Assembly (NCBI GenBank): GCA_009809945.1
Contig: WTPW01001563.1
Span: 8,129 to 72,128 of the forward strand
DNA length: 64,000 bases
Direction of reading: 5' to 3'
DNA from: Gigaspora margarita
Taxonomy: Eukaryota > Glomeromycota > Glomeromycetes > Diversisporales > Gigasporaceae
Shown in pieces: positions 36,156 through 46,832 of the stretch. The notes beneath the pieces are model-generated. The model had not been told where the DNA came from, made no database searches, and saw nothing but the letters and a program-made list of their open reading frames with translations. A program made the translations under genes and the position numbers. Position 1 is the first letter of the stretch, and each line of letters opens with the position of its first letter.

Positions 36156-36690
36156 AGGACACCTAAAGGTGGAACCAACCTTGAATATCTTTATATAAAA
36201 TATAATCTAAAAATTTTACAATTGTGATACAATCCAAAAAAGACTACCATTTTGTAGCAAACCAACTTAATAGGCCCTTTTAAAATACACTCTGCACACT
36301 CTAGCTTGGTCCCAAGGGAACTTAGAGCTAAATGCACATTCTCTATTCTTTGTACATGCATAAGTTTTTGAGATCCATACATATATATGGGTTATATAAT
36401 TTAGTGCACATACATGTAGACTTGGTAAAGTTCCTAGGTTCGAAACCTAAGAACCTAGTTTTGGAATCTTAGTTTTCAAAAACAAGTTTCTAATTTTGAA
36501 GCTTAGATTTTTAGGTTCATAATAGGTTTTATACTATATTTTTTATTTTTTTATTCTATTATTATTTTTATTATATTTATTATTTTTTACTACAGTATAT
36601 AGTATATATATTTATAATACTATATATATTTACTATATTTAGGGTTGGTCAAATCTCAAAAATTCAAAAAATTCATTTTTTTAACTCTTT
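36156..36690. repeat. Solitary end of the GTGCAGGACACC family and AT-rich DNA
   Basis: TGGTGCAGGACACCTAAAGG (36155) is the left terminal repeat of the family seen whole at 42559-42991; the right end is not visible. At 36428-36520 CCTAGGTTCGAAACCTAAGAACCTAG gives a short palindrome. Confidence 0.5.
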
Positions 36691-37020
36691 TTAACGATTC
36701 CTCATACCAAACTTTTCACAAAAACCTGATCTATGAAAACTTTGAAGTTAATATATTTGTACATAACAAAGGCTTTATCTAGAAGCAACTTGGGCAAAAA
36801 ATTTCAGATCGAATGTGAGAAAACTGAAATAGAGTTGAAAAAGAACTCTCTTTTTGGGTTTGGCTCTTCAGGTAGAAGACTTCATTACTATAGAAGATAT
36901 AGTAGGACAATAATCCTGGAGTTTTTGTCAGAAGATACAAAAGCTTAGGTGAAAGTAGACTTTTGGTCAAATATATTATTCTTCAAAGCATAAAACTTAC
37001 TTTCCTTAAAAGTTTAGTAT
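36690..37020. repeat. Family O repeat, copy 3 (truncated)
   Basis: Nearly the same as 13220-13545, including the peptide trace EKTEIELKKNSLFGFGS. The copy ends near 37020, where a family H fragment (37024-37125) begins. Confidence 0.65.
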
Positions 37021-37247
37021 TATCGACTTAATATAGATATGGTTAGGTTCCTATATATAATTTTAACATTTTTTACTCCCCCCTCTTCTAAAAAATCATC
37101 TGATTTTTGTTACTCCTCTAATGTTTCAATTCAGTAATATGCTAATAACTGTACTTCTATATGGTGATAAGATATCTGAACATGTTTTGCAAATGCTTCC
37201 AGTGCCAAATATAGTTGGATTGCATCTTGAGACTTAGAGGTTCCAGG

Positions 37248-37519
37248 TAGTGTTATCATGGGACACAGACATGGACAGCGGACAGTCTGGGACGGGACGT
37301 CCGGGACATGTCCGTCCAGAATTTTTTTGTCCCGGACATTTGGCGATTCAGCACGTGATCATCAACCAATAAAATTTGTATAATTCTGCAATTTGATTGG
37401 GTTTACCCAGCAGACATGTCCATCATGTTGGAACATTATTGCGGACATGTCCCGGACGTCCCGTCCCGGACTGTTCACGTCCTGAAAAATCAATGGGACA
37501 ATGTCTGTGTACAATACTG
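37248..37519. mobile_element. hAT-like MITE rich in GGGACGTCC motifs, 272 bp
   Basis: GTTCCAGG flanks both sides (37240-37247 and 37520-37527). The ends TAGTGTTATCATGGGACA and TGTGTACAATACTG are related to the CAGTG end type. Subterminal CGGACAGTCTGGGACGGGAC and GTCCCGTCCCGGACTGTTC are inverted copies and could be transposase-binding sites. GC content is far above the surroundings. Confidence 0.88.
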
Positions 37520-37951
37520 GTTCCAGGTGCGTTATAATGATTCTTAGCAGTTGTAGCTTCCAGTTATCACTACATGCACTTGTACTAGCTATACCTATAT
37601 TGGTAGTTCCAGATTCTTATAACGTTCGAAGACTCCCATATGAGTATGCCCAGAGTCCATTGGGTCTTAACACATACACACCTCTATGCTTCAACTTCTT
37701 ATTGGTTAGCAACTTCTATATAGTGCCAGAGGTGTTCCAATTTTGGTAAGGCCAATTCTTTACTGCAGTCTCTTTGTGTTCACCACTTTTCTCATCACTC
37801 CAATTCTAGTTACTGCTCAGTCATTCTCCCAATCAAGATCACCAATACTATATTAGGGTTGTTGGTGCTACCTGTGCTTACGAGAATTTCTACACACAAC
37901 CTTTGTGTAATTAGAACCTTCTGTAATCACTATTACACATAGTGCCAACTA

Positions 37952-38187
37952 TACATGAGGACAAAAGCATTTCGGGTTTGAAAACCTGAAATTAAAATTT
38001 GAAAATGAAATTGTTTTTGATCTATTTTACTAGAAAGACGAAATTATTTGATACTTTTTTTGAATAGATGAAATTATAAGGAACATATCTATATAAATTT
38101 TATTTGCTCTTCTTTATAAAAAATTTTAATTTTCTTTAATAAAGACGAAATAGGCCTTTTTCAAAAATCAATTTCGGTGGCATTACT
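37952..38187. mobile_element. 236-bp insertion with 11-bp flanking repeat
   Basis: AGTGCCAACTA occurs at 37941-37951 and 38188-38198. The insert contains GAAATTGTTTTTGATC and GACGAAATAGGCC words; its ends are only weakly inverted (TACATGAGGAC and GGCATTACTA). Confidence 0.6.
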
Positions 38188-38389
38188 AGTGCCAACTACT
38201 CACAATGAACCTCCTTCCAGAAATTCCTAATCCAAAGTTGTACTCACTTGAACTTCTCACGATGAGTATATTCAAGTATTCATAGAACTGCCTCTACTAG
38301 GACTTGAACCTGAAACCTGCTCGTAGAGGATTGGGTGCCTAGTCACTAGGCTGCAGAATCCCAGCACATTTAAATATTTTTTAATCAAT

Positions 38390-39322
38390 ATTACATATTT
38401 TATTATATATTATATTTTAATTATTATATATTCTTTACAGTATTATTTTTACATTATTACATATTATTTTAACTACTTTCATACTTTATCACATCTAATT
38501 CTATTACTATATACAAAAAACTAGCCCTATACACTTATTTTTACTCATTCTGCAGTTAGCTATTATCTTCACTTTTTTTGTTTTTTATCATCTTTACTTT
38601 GGCTATTTCTTTTGTTTGGCTATAACCTTCGTTTTTCTCTTTTTTTCTAAATACTTCCTAAAGATAGTAAAGAAATAAAAAAAATAAATAAAACATTTCT
38701 CAAAAGTGTTGGTATTCTTGCAAATTGCTAGAAATATCTAGTATATTTTTGCAAAGTGCCAAAGAAGTTAAAGCTAGTGTTCTTTAAAGTACCAGAAAAG
38801 TTACAAAGTGTTGAAGAAATCAGGAATAAATAAAATAAAATAAAAATTAAAAAAATAAGTAAGAAAAAACAAAACAAATGAAAAAACAAAAAATGTAAGC
38901 AAACTAATAAAAAAAAATAAAATGAATCCTAAATCTTCATTTCTCTGAAGTAAAAGTTCATGTTCTTGCAAATTTAAAAATTGCAAAAGCTGGTTAATGT
39001 TCTTGCAAAATGCCAAAAAAGTTATGAAGTGCCAAAAAAGTCTGGATTAGTTTCTTGCAAAGTGCTAAAAAGTAAGAGTTCTGTTTTCGCAAAGTGCTGA
39101 ATAAAATAATTTAATAAAAAAAATTGTAAAATAAAACAAAAAAAAAAAACAAAAACAAAAACATAAACAAAAAAATAAGTTAGCGAAATCTTGCAAAAAT
39201 ATGTGAAAACGTGCAAAAACTTGTGTCTAACTAAATTATTTCTCTAAAGAAGTATTTTTGGAAATTTAAAAATTGTTAGAAAAATCAGTTGTATGTTTTT
39301 GCAAAGTGTTAGAGTTTGCATA
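38390..39322. repeat. Dispersed repeat family K, copy 3, left part
   Basis: Same block order as 4380-5400 (ACTAGCCCTATACACTTATT, CATTTCTCAAAAGTGTTGG, TTCTTGCAAA). It resumes at about 39775-39960 after the 452-bp palindrome that splits it. Confidence 0.65.
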
Positions 39323-39774
39323 TGGGCCGATTTTTGGAATTTATAAGTAGAGTGTATTTTTTTAAAACTTTAAAGCTAAATAACGTCTGATCTACTAGTC
39401 CGTTTTAAATGATTTTACTACCAAAATGTTCGTCTCTTTGAGACGATTCCAACGAGCCCAAAATCATTAAAATCCAATCACATGATCGTGAGATAATTTG
39501 CTGTTAAATAGTAACGCACCTAGAGGGTGGGGTTGATTGGTTAGACATAGGTCTAACCAATCAACCCCATCCTCTAGGTGTGTCACTATTTGATAGCAAA
39601 TTATCTCACGATCCTGTTATTGGATTTTAATGATTTTGGGCTCGTTGGAATCGTCTCAAAGAGACGAACATTTTGGTAGTAAAATCATTTAAAACGGACC
39701 AGTAGATCAGACGTTATTTAGCTTTAAAGTTTTAAAAAAATACACTCTATTTATAAATTTCAAAAATCGGCCCA
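39323..39774. mobile_element. 452-bp near-perfect palindrome (foldback element)
   Basis: The left arm from TGGGCCGATTTTTGGAATTT is mirrored at the right by AAATTTCAAAAATCGGCCCA, with TA on both outer sides (39321-39322 and 39775-39776). The arms are about 224 bp with very few mismatches and meet at a loop of about four bases near 39548. Inside are CGTCTCTTTGAGACG and AATCATTAAAATCCAAT in both orientations. It splits a family K repeat, so it arrived later. There is no coding content. Confidence 0.9.
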
Positions 39775-40169
39775 TATGGAGTTGGTATATACAAAGAGCT
39801 GAAAAGTTGTTGGTTTTCTTGCAAAAGGCTGGTGTTTTTGTAAAGTGTAAAAAAAATTAAAAATAAATAAATAAATAAAAAAAAAAACAAAATGAAAGCA
39901 AAAAAAAGTAAAAACAATAAAAAAACAAAATAAAATGAAAAAACAATGTGAATATAGTGCGAACAGTCTAAAGACATCAAATTGATTATTAATTTTTTTA
40001 AGTTGTATTTACTCAATAAAAAATTTTAAAGTTGCAAAATAAAATACATATTTTGATAGCTTTTGACAATATCTATCAAACTATATATTTTATTTTAAGA
40101 ATTTGTTGCTTGTTATTGAGAAGATATAATTTTAAATTTATAAGTTTTTAAAATTTTCAGCACTATATA
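39775..40169. repeat. Right part of family K copy 3, then AT-rich DNA
   Basis: GCTGAAAAGTTGTTGGTTTT and the A-rich tail (39840-39950) match 5410-5620. Nothing is seen after 39960. Confidence 0.55.
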
Positions 40170-41242
40170 CAGTTATCCTCCCCTATAATCACGCAGTTGG
40201 GCATGTCCAAATATGTGATTATAAAAAGGTGTGACTTTATAAAAGTACCTCTATATAAGCACAAATTATAATTAATATAAAAAAAGTGATTTAGTAGAGA
40301 TATTTTAAAAATTTTATATATGATCGTAGATAGTTTCTACATATAAAAGTTACGATTTTAATAATTAAACCAACTTTTATGCAATAATTAAAGTTGTTTG
40401 GAAGAATAAAATACACTTATCATTAAATTTTTATACAAATTAGATAACTTTTTATTAGTATTGTTTCTTATTTTACGTATCTACGAATTTTTTCTTATAG
40501 GAACGTAAACGAAAAAATATATTAATGAAATATCAACTGATTTACATGAAAATTTTATAATAGGTGTATTTTGTTCTTCTGAACAACTTTTCTTATTGTA
40601 TTAAAATCGATTCACTTAGTATTATTTTGACCTTTATATATAGCAACGATCAACGATCGTATATAAAAAATTTTTTAAAAAATTTTTATATACGATCATT
40701 GATCATTGCTATATATAAAAGTCAAAATAATACTAAGTGAATCGATTTAATGCAATAAGAAAAGTTGTTAAGAAGAACAAAATACACCTACTATAAAATT
40801 TTTATGTAAATCGGTTGATATTTCATTAATCTATTTTTCGTTTACATTCCTATAAGAAAAAATTACAAATTTTTAGTTATATTCATAGATATGTAAAATG
40901 AGAAACAATACTAATAAAAAGTTATCCAATTTGCATAAAAATTTAATGGTAGGTATATTTTATTCTTATAAACAACTTTAATTATTGTATAAAAGTTGAT
41001 TTAATTATTAAAAACATAACTTTTATATGTAGAAACTATCTATGATCATATATAAATATGATTGTGAAGAAATAATTTTATTATTAAAATCGGCCAACAA
41101 TTTCTAAAAAAATGTGATAGTGATTATAATATTATTGTGATTGTATAGAGGTTTTTTAATATAAAAAAACAGTATCATGTTTTTGGTGTGATTATATAGA
41201 GTTTGTGACTATATGGGAGGTGATTATATAGGAGGAAGACTG
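40170..41242. mobile_element. Family D element, copy 2, with ~735-bp internal palindrome
   Basis: The ends CAGTTATCCTCCCCTATAAT and ATATAGGAGGAAGACTG are flanked by TA (40168-40169 and 41243-41244). The interior from about 40320 to 41055 folds on itself around 40676: GATAGTTTCTACATATAAAA is mirrored by ATATGTAGAAACTATC, and CGATCGTATATAAAAAATTT by AAATTTTTATATACGATC. No transposase frame. Confidence 0.82.
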
Positions 41243-41331
41243 TATAAAAAAAATTATAAAACATATAAAAATTTTAACCAATCAAATTCAATTTTATAAG
41301 TAAATGATCAACAAAATTTTTAGCACTACTA

Positions 41332-41655
41332 CAGTCAAACCTCCATAAATACAACATGTACAGACAAGCCTATAACATGCATTTAGAAAGAGCCAATTAA
41401 ATTGCAGCTTTAAAGATTAGATCAACAAGTTTGTATAACTTCTACTAAAAACTGTATAACCTATCTTAAATTCTAAAATTTGATTGGCCACGTGCATTTA
41501 GGGAGGTAGCATGATGTAGAAAATTATTTGAAAGAACATGCATTTACAGAATATAAAACATGCATTTAGCACTAATAATTTCTTACAAACAAGACAAAAA
41601 CATACATTTAGGAAGGTATTGCATTTATGAAGGTTGCATTTATGGAGGTCGACTG
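41332..41655. mobile_element. Family E element, copy 2, 324 bp
   Basis: The ends CAGTCAAACCTCCATAAATA and GCATTTATGGAGGTCGACTG are flanked by TA (41330-41331 and 41656-41657). It has the same interior as 12527-12839 in the opposite orientation. Confidence 0.85.
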
Positions 41656-41684
41656 TATAAAAATTTGATGCGACTAATCTGTTT

Positions 41685-42385
41685 GCACCATAGAAGATCT
41701 AATCTGATCTTGTAATACAGATTTGTAAATTAATTTTAATATATTCAAAGTATTTTGAAAATATAGTTCAATGCATTTTTGGTATGACCCAGGTTATATA
41801 TCTACTAATCCAGCCAGTCCTCAAAAAATATTTTGAATTTATTTGTGAAAATATTTTTGAAATATTTCGAAACCTAAAATATTTCAAAATACATTGCAAA
41901 ATATTTCAAAATATATTGTATATATGAAATCTTTCAAAAGATTTTGCAGGTTTACAAGATCTTTTGAAAGATTCCACTACTATAAATTTGCTGATGTGGT
42001 TTGTAGTAGAAAATTTGAATGTAACTACTATTTTGAACAATAAAAAAATATAATATATATTTATATGATAATACCAGACATTTTTATTATCTGTTATAGT
42101 TATTTCTTATTGGTTAACAAAAGTAGAAAGATGTCTAAAGTAGAACAGATTCTTATAATCCATATTTTATTTAATTAATTTAAGGATTAGATCATCTTAG
42201 ATTAATGTTAGTTAGATACCAGTATTAAATAGTTATATTAAAAGAAAAATTGTTATACCGATATTTTTAATTAACTTACCAAAGTAAATATAGACTATCT
42301 GATTTTTGTATATTTTAGTTTTTTTGCTTTTCTTGCTTCGCCAAAGATTATATTTGATTGGTTGAATATCATATGATTCTGCTTT
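41685..42385. repeat. Tail of family K followed by family M repeat
   Basis: 41690-41990 has the GATCTAATCTGATCTTGTAA and CCCAGGTTATATATC end block. 42065-42385 (GTCTAAAGTAGAACAGATTC ... CTTTTCTTGCTTCGCCAAAG) matches 61850-62165. Confidence 0.6.
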
Positions 42386-42409
42386 GTAGATTATTTTTTA
42401 CTAACAAAA

Positions 42410-42541
42410 TTGGTAAAATTATAGTAATTTATAAAATTTAACAGTAAGTTATCAGTAAGTTACTTTAAGTAACTTAAGATAACTTACTAGTAACTTACTG
42501 GTAACTTACTGCCAAATTTTATAAATTACCATAATTTTACA
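42410..42541. mobile_element. ~130-bp palindromic element
   Basis: GGTAAAATTATAGTAATTTA is mirrored by TAAATTACCATAATTTTAC, and CAGTAAGTTA units lie in both orientations between. It is a short MITE or its relic. Confidence 0.7.
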
Positions 42542-42558
42542 ACTCTGCATATTTTATA

Positions 42559-42991
42559 CGGTGCAGGACACCTAAAGGCGGAACTCATGTGACTTGTCCC
42601 ATTTTCAAAAATTTATAATCAAATTTGATGTTTTTTTGAAATCCTGCATTTTGATTGGTTAAAAATTAATTTTTAAAATTAATTTTTAAAATTAATTTTT
42701 AAAATTAATTTTTAAAATTAATTTTAAAATATTTTAAAATTAACCAATAGCAGTGAGCCAAAACATGTGACTTGTCCCATTTTGAGGTAATTTTTTTCAT
42801 ATCATATAAAAATAGCACACTTTTAAACACATATATATTAAAATTTTATAATAAGTTTTAAAAAATTAGAGCCGCTAAGTTGTAGTAAATTAGTTAAACT
42901 ACAAAATAGCGGCCTATTTTTTTTGATATTATTTTTATATTAAATGCTATTAGCTTTTAAAGTTTGGGAAGCCTTTAGGTGTCCCGCACTA
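42559..42991. mobile_element. TA-flanked element, GTGCAGGACACC family, 433 bp
   Basis: The left end CGGTGCAGGACACCTAAAGG is mirrored by GCCTTTAGGTGTCCCGCACT, with TA beside both ends. The middle holds a tandem run of a 13-bp TTTTTAAAATTAA unit (42660-42740) and two direct copies of ATGTGACTTGTCCCATTTT. Lone ends of the family are at 36155 and 62326. Confidence 0.75.
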
Positions 42992-43055
42992 TACCATAAT
43001 AAAAATGATCGACACAGTTTCTATACTTAAGATACATTATTAAAATTATTAGCTA

Positions 43056-44334
43056 TGGGCCGGTGCAAAAAGATTTGTATCTCAAAAAATTTTATAATTT
43101 TGATACTAAGAAAAAATTTTTTTTTACTTGATTAATTATTAAAAATTTTTTAGTATCAAATAAAATAGGTTTTAATCTAACTTAATATATTATTTTTATT
43201 GTTTTAATATTGTTTTATTTTAATAATTAAGCATGTACAATTCACTATATTTGAAAAAAATACAAAATTTTTTTTTAAAAAAAGATATTTTAAATAATTT
43301 CACAACTAATATGCAGTTCTATGAGCTTGTACTTCGCAAGTGCATTAATGTGCATATGATAAAGATATGGTTAAAATTTGAGCAAAATTGGATTACTGGT
43401 TGTGAAGAAATTAAGCTTTAAAGTGTGATAATTTGATTTTTGTTTACTATATACGTGTATATATAAATTACTATCCCTTAATCTGTAGGCTGTTCTAGGC
43501 AAATTTGCCTGGAAAAATACTATAAATATACTTATGATCTACTTTTTTTAAAAATTAAAATATTAAAATAAAATTTTATTTAATAATATTTGAAAATAAG
43601 GATTATATTTTAGTAAAATTTAATTTTATATTAAAAGAAAAAAAGTATAAGTTGCTTATAAGCTAAAAATAGACAATTTTAAAAAAAAATTTAAACCAAA
43701 AAAAATTATCACTAATTCTTGGCGAACTCTATAAATATTAGCTCTAGCCCTCTGTTTTTAATACATATTGTAGTTTATAAAAAGGATTACAACTTTTATT
43801 ATTGCAACTTTTGTGATTTACTTGTAAAAATTAAGACTTGTATTAGAAGTGAAATTTTTTTTTATAGACAGGAACATATAAAATTTAAGAAAAGTTAAAG
43901 AAAAATTCTATAGTAAAAATTTTTAAATAAAAACTTTAAAGTTTTATTGTATGAAAGTTTTCTAATAATTTTAAAAAATTTTTCTAAGAAAGTTTATAAA
44001 ATATGTTTTAAAAAAAGTATTTTATAAAAAAAGTATATCCCATATTCTTAATAAATTTTTGTTTTATTTAAAAAATTATAAATTCTTTTTAATTTTTCAG
44101 GCAAATTTGCCTGAAATATGGTTTAAGGAATAGTAAATTATATAGTAAAAAAGAAAAAAAAAGTTACTATTAATAAATTTTTTTATTTTATCAATAAAAT
44201 AATCAAAAAAATTTTATTTTTATCAATCTGGTAATCTAATAAATATATTAAATTAAAAAAATTAAAAATTAATTTGTAAAAACAAATATTTTAATCAGAG
44301 CTATTTGAGGTACAAATCTTTTTGTACCAGCCCA
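43056..44334. mobile_element. Family R element, copy 2, with a nested insertion
   Basis: The ends TGGGCCGGTGCAAAAAGATT and AATCTTTTTGTACCAGCCCA are flanked by TA (43054-43055 and 44335-44336). Comparison with 25090-26082 shows a 657-bp insertion at 43474-44130. The next element (44337) begins directly after the right TA. Confidence 0.8.
43474..44130. mobile_element. Nested TA-flanked element, CCCTTAA ends, 657 bp
   Basis: TA at 43472-43473 and 44131-44132 flanks TCCCTTAATCTG ... GGTTTAAGGAA. The copy of R at 25.6 kb reads ATTACTATAGTAAATT without the insertion. Just inside both ends lies the palindrome AGGCAAATTTGCCT. Confidence 0.8.
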
Positions 44335-44336
44335 TA

Positions 44337-44868
44337 GGGAGCATCCATAAATAATGTTATGCTTGAGGGGGGGTCCCCCAAAATATAACGATTTTCCAAT
44401 ATTTAGGGGGGGTTCCCTTTAATATAACGTAATTTTTTTATAAAAATTTGTCTAAAACTTGATCTAGTGGTCCAAATTGAATGATTTTGGTACCATTCGA
44501 ATCGTCTCGAGGAGAGGATTCGAATGGTACCAAAATCATTTGATTTAGATTACTGGATCGCGTTTTATTAACGAAATACTATTGGTTATTATGTTTTCTT
44601 ATAAAATTACTATAAAATCAATAGTATTTCGTTAATAAAACGTGATCTAGTGATCCAAATAAAATGATTTTGGTACCATTGGATTCTTCTCATAGAGACG
44701 AATCGAATGGTACCAAAATCATCCAGATTGGATCACTGGGTCATAATATATTTAAGTTTTTGTAAAATTTTATATATAAACATACGGATTTTTAAAAATT
44801 TTTTTATATAGTCTGGGAGATCAAGAGCTACTATGTAGGGGTACATAACGTTATTTATGGAAGCCTCC
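44337..44868. mobile_element. Family B element, copy 2, 532 bp
   Basis: The ends GGGAGCATCCATAAATAATG and CGTTATTTATGGAAGCCTCC are flanked by ATA (44334-44336 and 44869-44871). Its length is identical to the copy at 7047-7578, in the opposite orientation, with the same four-fold GATTTTGGTACCATTCGA arrangement. Confidence 0.85.
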
Positions 44869-44919
44869 ATATCTCTAATTAATTTTTATTATATTGCTAA
44901 TTTAAAAACTAATACAATA

Positions 44920-46381
44920 GTTCTGTGAGTTGATAGTGTAGTGGTTGCACTTCCAGAATATTAGCTGTTCCAATCACAAGGTCATCAGTTCAAGCCCTAC
45001 TGAAGGACAAAATTAACTATACGAGACTATGAGATGGATAAGCTGAACTAGAATACCAGAACCACGGTTGGCAGCACAGTCACGAAAATATCTCCGGTAG
45101 AAATCCAGTAAAAAAATGAATAATGAATACTGTATATTTCTGAAAATAAGCTACCTTTTTTGGGCCAAAAATTACACAAAAAAACGTGAGGTAGCTTATT
45201 TTCGAATTGTTGAATTTTTTGTAAAATTGAATTACGTACTAATAAAAAGTTGTTCAAATAATGTGAAATTTTTACTATAAGTGTATTTTGGTATTTTGAA
45301 CTAGTTTACTTAATCACACTTTTGAGGTTTACTTAGTAAATTTGGACTTTTATATGTAGTAACTACTAACATGTTTTTTGAGATTTTTGAAAAAAATCAG
45401 GAGGGTAGCTTACCGTATATTCCCGAAAATAAGCTACCTTTTTTGGGCCAAAAATTACACAAAAAAATGGGATAGCTTATTTTTAGCGTATAGATGTTTT
45501 TGAAGTCGTTCACGAAATATAAATGCATATACTTATGCCAAACTTGAGAGTATAAAAAAGCAAAAAAAAAAATCGAAAAATGTACTAATAAAAAGTTGTC
45601 TAAATGACACCAAATTTTTACTATAGGTGTATTTTGATGCGCTGAACAACTTTACTTAATCGAACTTTTGAAGTTTACTTAGTATAAAAAAAGTTTTATA
45701 TGTAGCAACTGCTAACGCGTTTTTTGAGATTTTTAAAAAAAAACAGGGGGGTAGCTTATTTTCGGAGTAGCTTATTTTCGGGAATATACAGTATTTTCGA
45801 AGTAGCTTATTTTCAGGAATATATGGTACTTCTAGTGGAATTCCAGTTGAATGAAAAAAATCCAGTACCATATATAGATAATGGAATACTTCCGGTGGAA
45901 TTCCGGTTGAATAAGAATACTTCCAGTGGAATTTCGGTTGATGGGCACTATGACAGAAATGGCAATTCTCAGTGACATAGTACCAACCAAAAATGGAAAA
46001 ACAAAGTACTTAGGGTAGATGAAAAATGGTTTACTAATATAGCAGACCGGTGGGATAATCAAAATTTCTTAATATTGCGAAATGATAGCACTAGATATGG
46101 TAGGCTTGCTGAACTTGGCTGGAAAAAAGTCAGAAATTGAAAGAAGATATGCTTAGCCATAATTAGCCATAGTAAAAATAAAAATAATACAGGAGGCTCT
46201 GTTGGGTCCTCATGATCATAAAGAATACTTCTGGTAAGATTCCAGTTAATTAGAAATGCATGTAAGCTATAAATGTAGGGGACCTGGTTTAGCAGGCCCC
46301 ATTATTAAGTTTAATAAAAAGTGCGCTACTCCGCACCCAGGAGGTATAAGATCTGTTCTGGTTTAAAAAAAAAAAAAAAAA
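44920..46381 (+). mobile_element. SINE-like retroposon with poly-A tail, interrupted by family A elements
   Basis: The left part carries a tRNA-like head: A-box-like TTGATAGTGTAGTGGTTGC (44937-44955) and B-box-like AGTTCAAGCCC (44988-44998). The right part ends in an uninterrupted A-run (46363-46381). Between are repeated TGGAATTCCAGTTGAAT-type units (about 45836-45935). Family A elements (45130-45791) interrupt it. The flanks ACTAATACAATAG and CCAATTACAATAA are similar and may be a decayed duplication. Confidence 0.6.
45130..45827. mobile_element. Two or more family A elements in tandem
   Basis: CTGTATATTTCTGAAAATAA (45130), CGTATATTCCCGAAAATAAG (45414), GTAGCTTATTTTCGGGAATA (45768) and GTAGCTTATTTTCAGGAATA (45802) are ends of at least two stacked copies. 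TA stands at 45128-45129 and 45792-45793. The 83- and 71-codon frames here are shadows of the element. Confidence 0.7.
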
Positions 46382-46439
46382 CCAATTACAATAATCATTA
46401 TATTATGAAAGGGTAAAACTTGTGCTAAGATGATCACGT

Positions 46440-46832
46440 TAGGGGAGTGACAAAAATCAGGTGATTTTTTAGGGGGATGGGGGTAAAAAATGTTGAAATT
46501 ATATATAGGAACCTGACCAAATTAAGAAGGGGTAGGCCTCTAATAGGGTGTCCAGGATTATGCGATGCGAAATTATGCGCATAATTAACCATTTTTTCGC
46601 ATCGCATATGCTTCGCATAATTGAACAAAAAAGGCATAATGATCATGTGGGTGGATTGTGATTGGCAGATAGGTGTGTCGAAAATCGCCCGGCTAACGAA
46701 GTAGAAAATCAATGAACTCCAAAATGACCTCGATCGCATCGCATCGCATAATTTACCCTAACGCATCGCATAATCCTGGACACCCTAGCCTCTAATAAAA
46801 AATAATCAGGTGATTAATGACACGGCCCTTAT
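46440..46832. repeat. Family H repeat, copy 2, holding an hAT-like insertion
   Basis: AATCAGGTGATTTTTTAG at the left and AATAATCAGGTGATTAATG at the right correspond to the two halves of 29011-29168 in reverse. The insertion 46544-46787 separates them. Confidence 0.7.
46544..46787. mobile_element. hAT-like MITE, TAGGGTGTCC ends, 244 bp
   Basis: The ends TAGGGTGTCCAGGATTATGC and GCATAATCCTGGACACCCTA form a 20-bp perfect inverted repeat. GCCTCTAA flanks both sides (46536-46543 and 46788-46795). Subterminal GCATCGCAT units repeat several times in both orientations. The intact family H copy at 29.05 kb is the empty site. Confidence 0.92.

Larger units (their letters stand above)
37130..38368 (-). 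mobile_element. SINE-like retroposon with tRNA-like head, carrying two insertions
   Basis: On the minus strand a head at 38368-38290 has an A-box-like CAGCCTAGTGACTAGG and a B box GGTTCAAGTC (38310-38301). The T-arm pairs partly; the acceptor stem does not, so it is not a tRNA gene. The body to the left is less AT-rich and is split by an hAT-like element (37248-37519) and by a 236-bp insertion (37952-38187). The left limit is approximate. Confidence 0.55.

Noticed and set aside
38290..38368. Second tRNA gene candidate
   Set aside because: A and B boxes are visible but the acceptor stem does not form; it heads a less AT-rich retroposed body.
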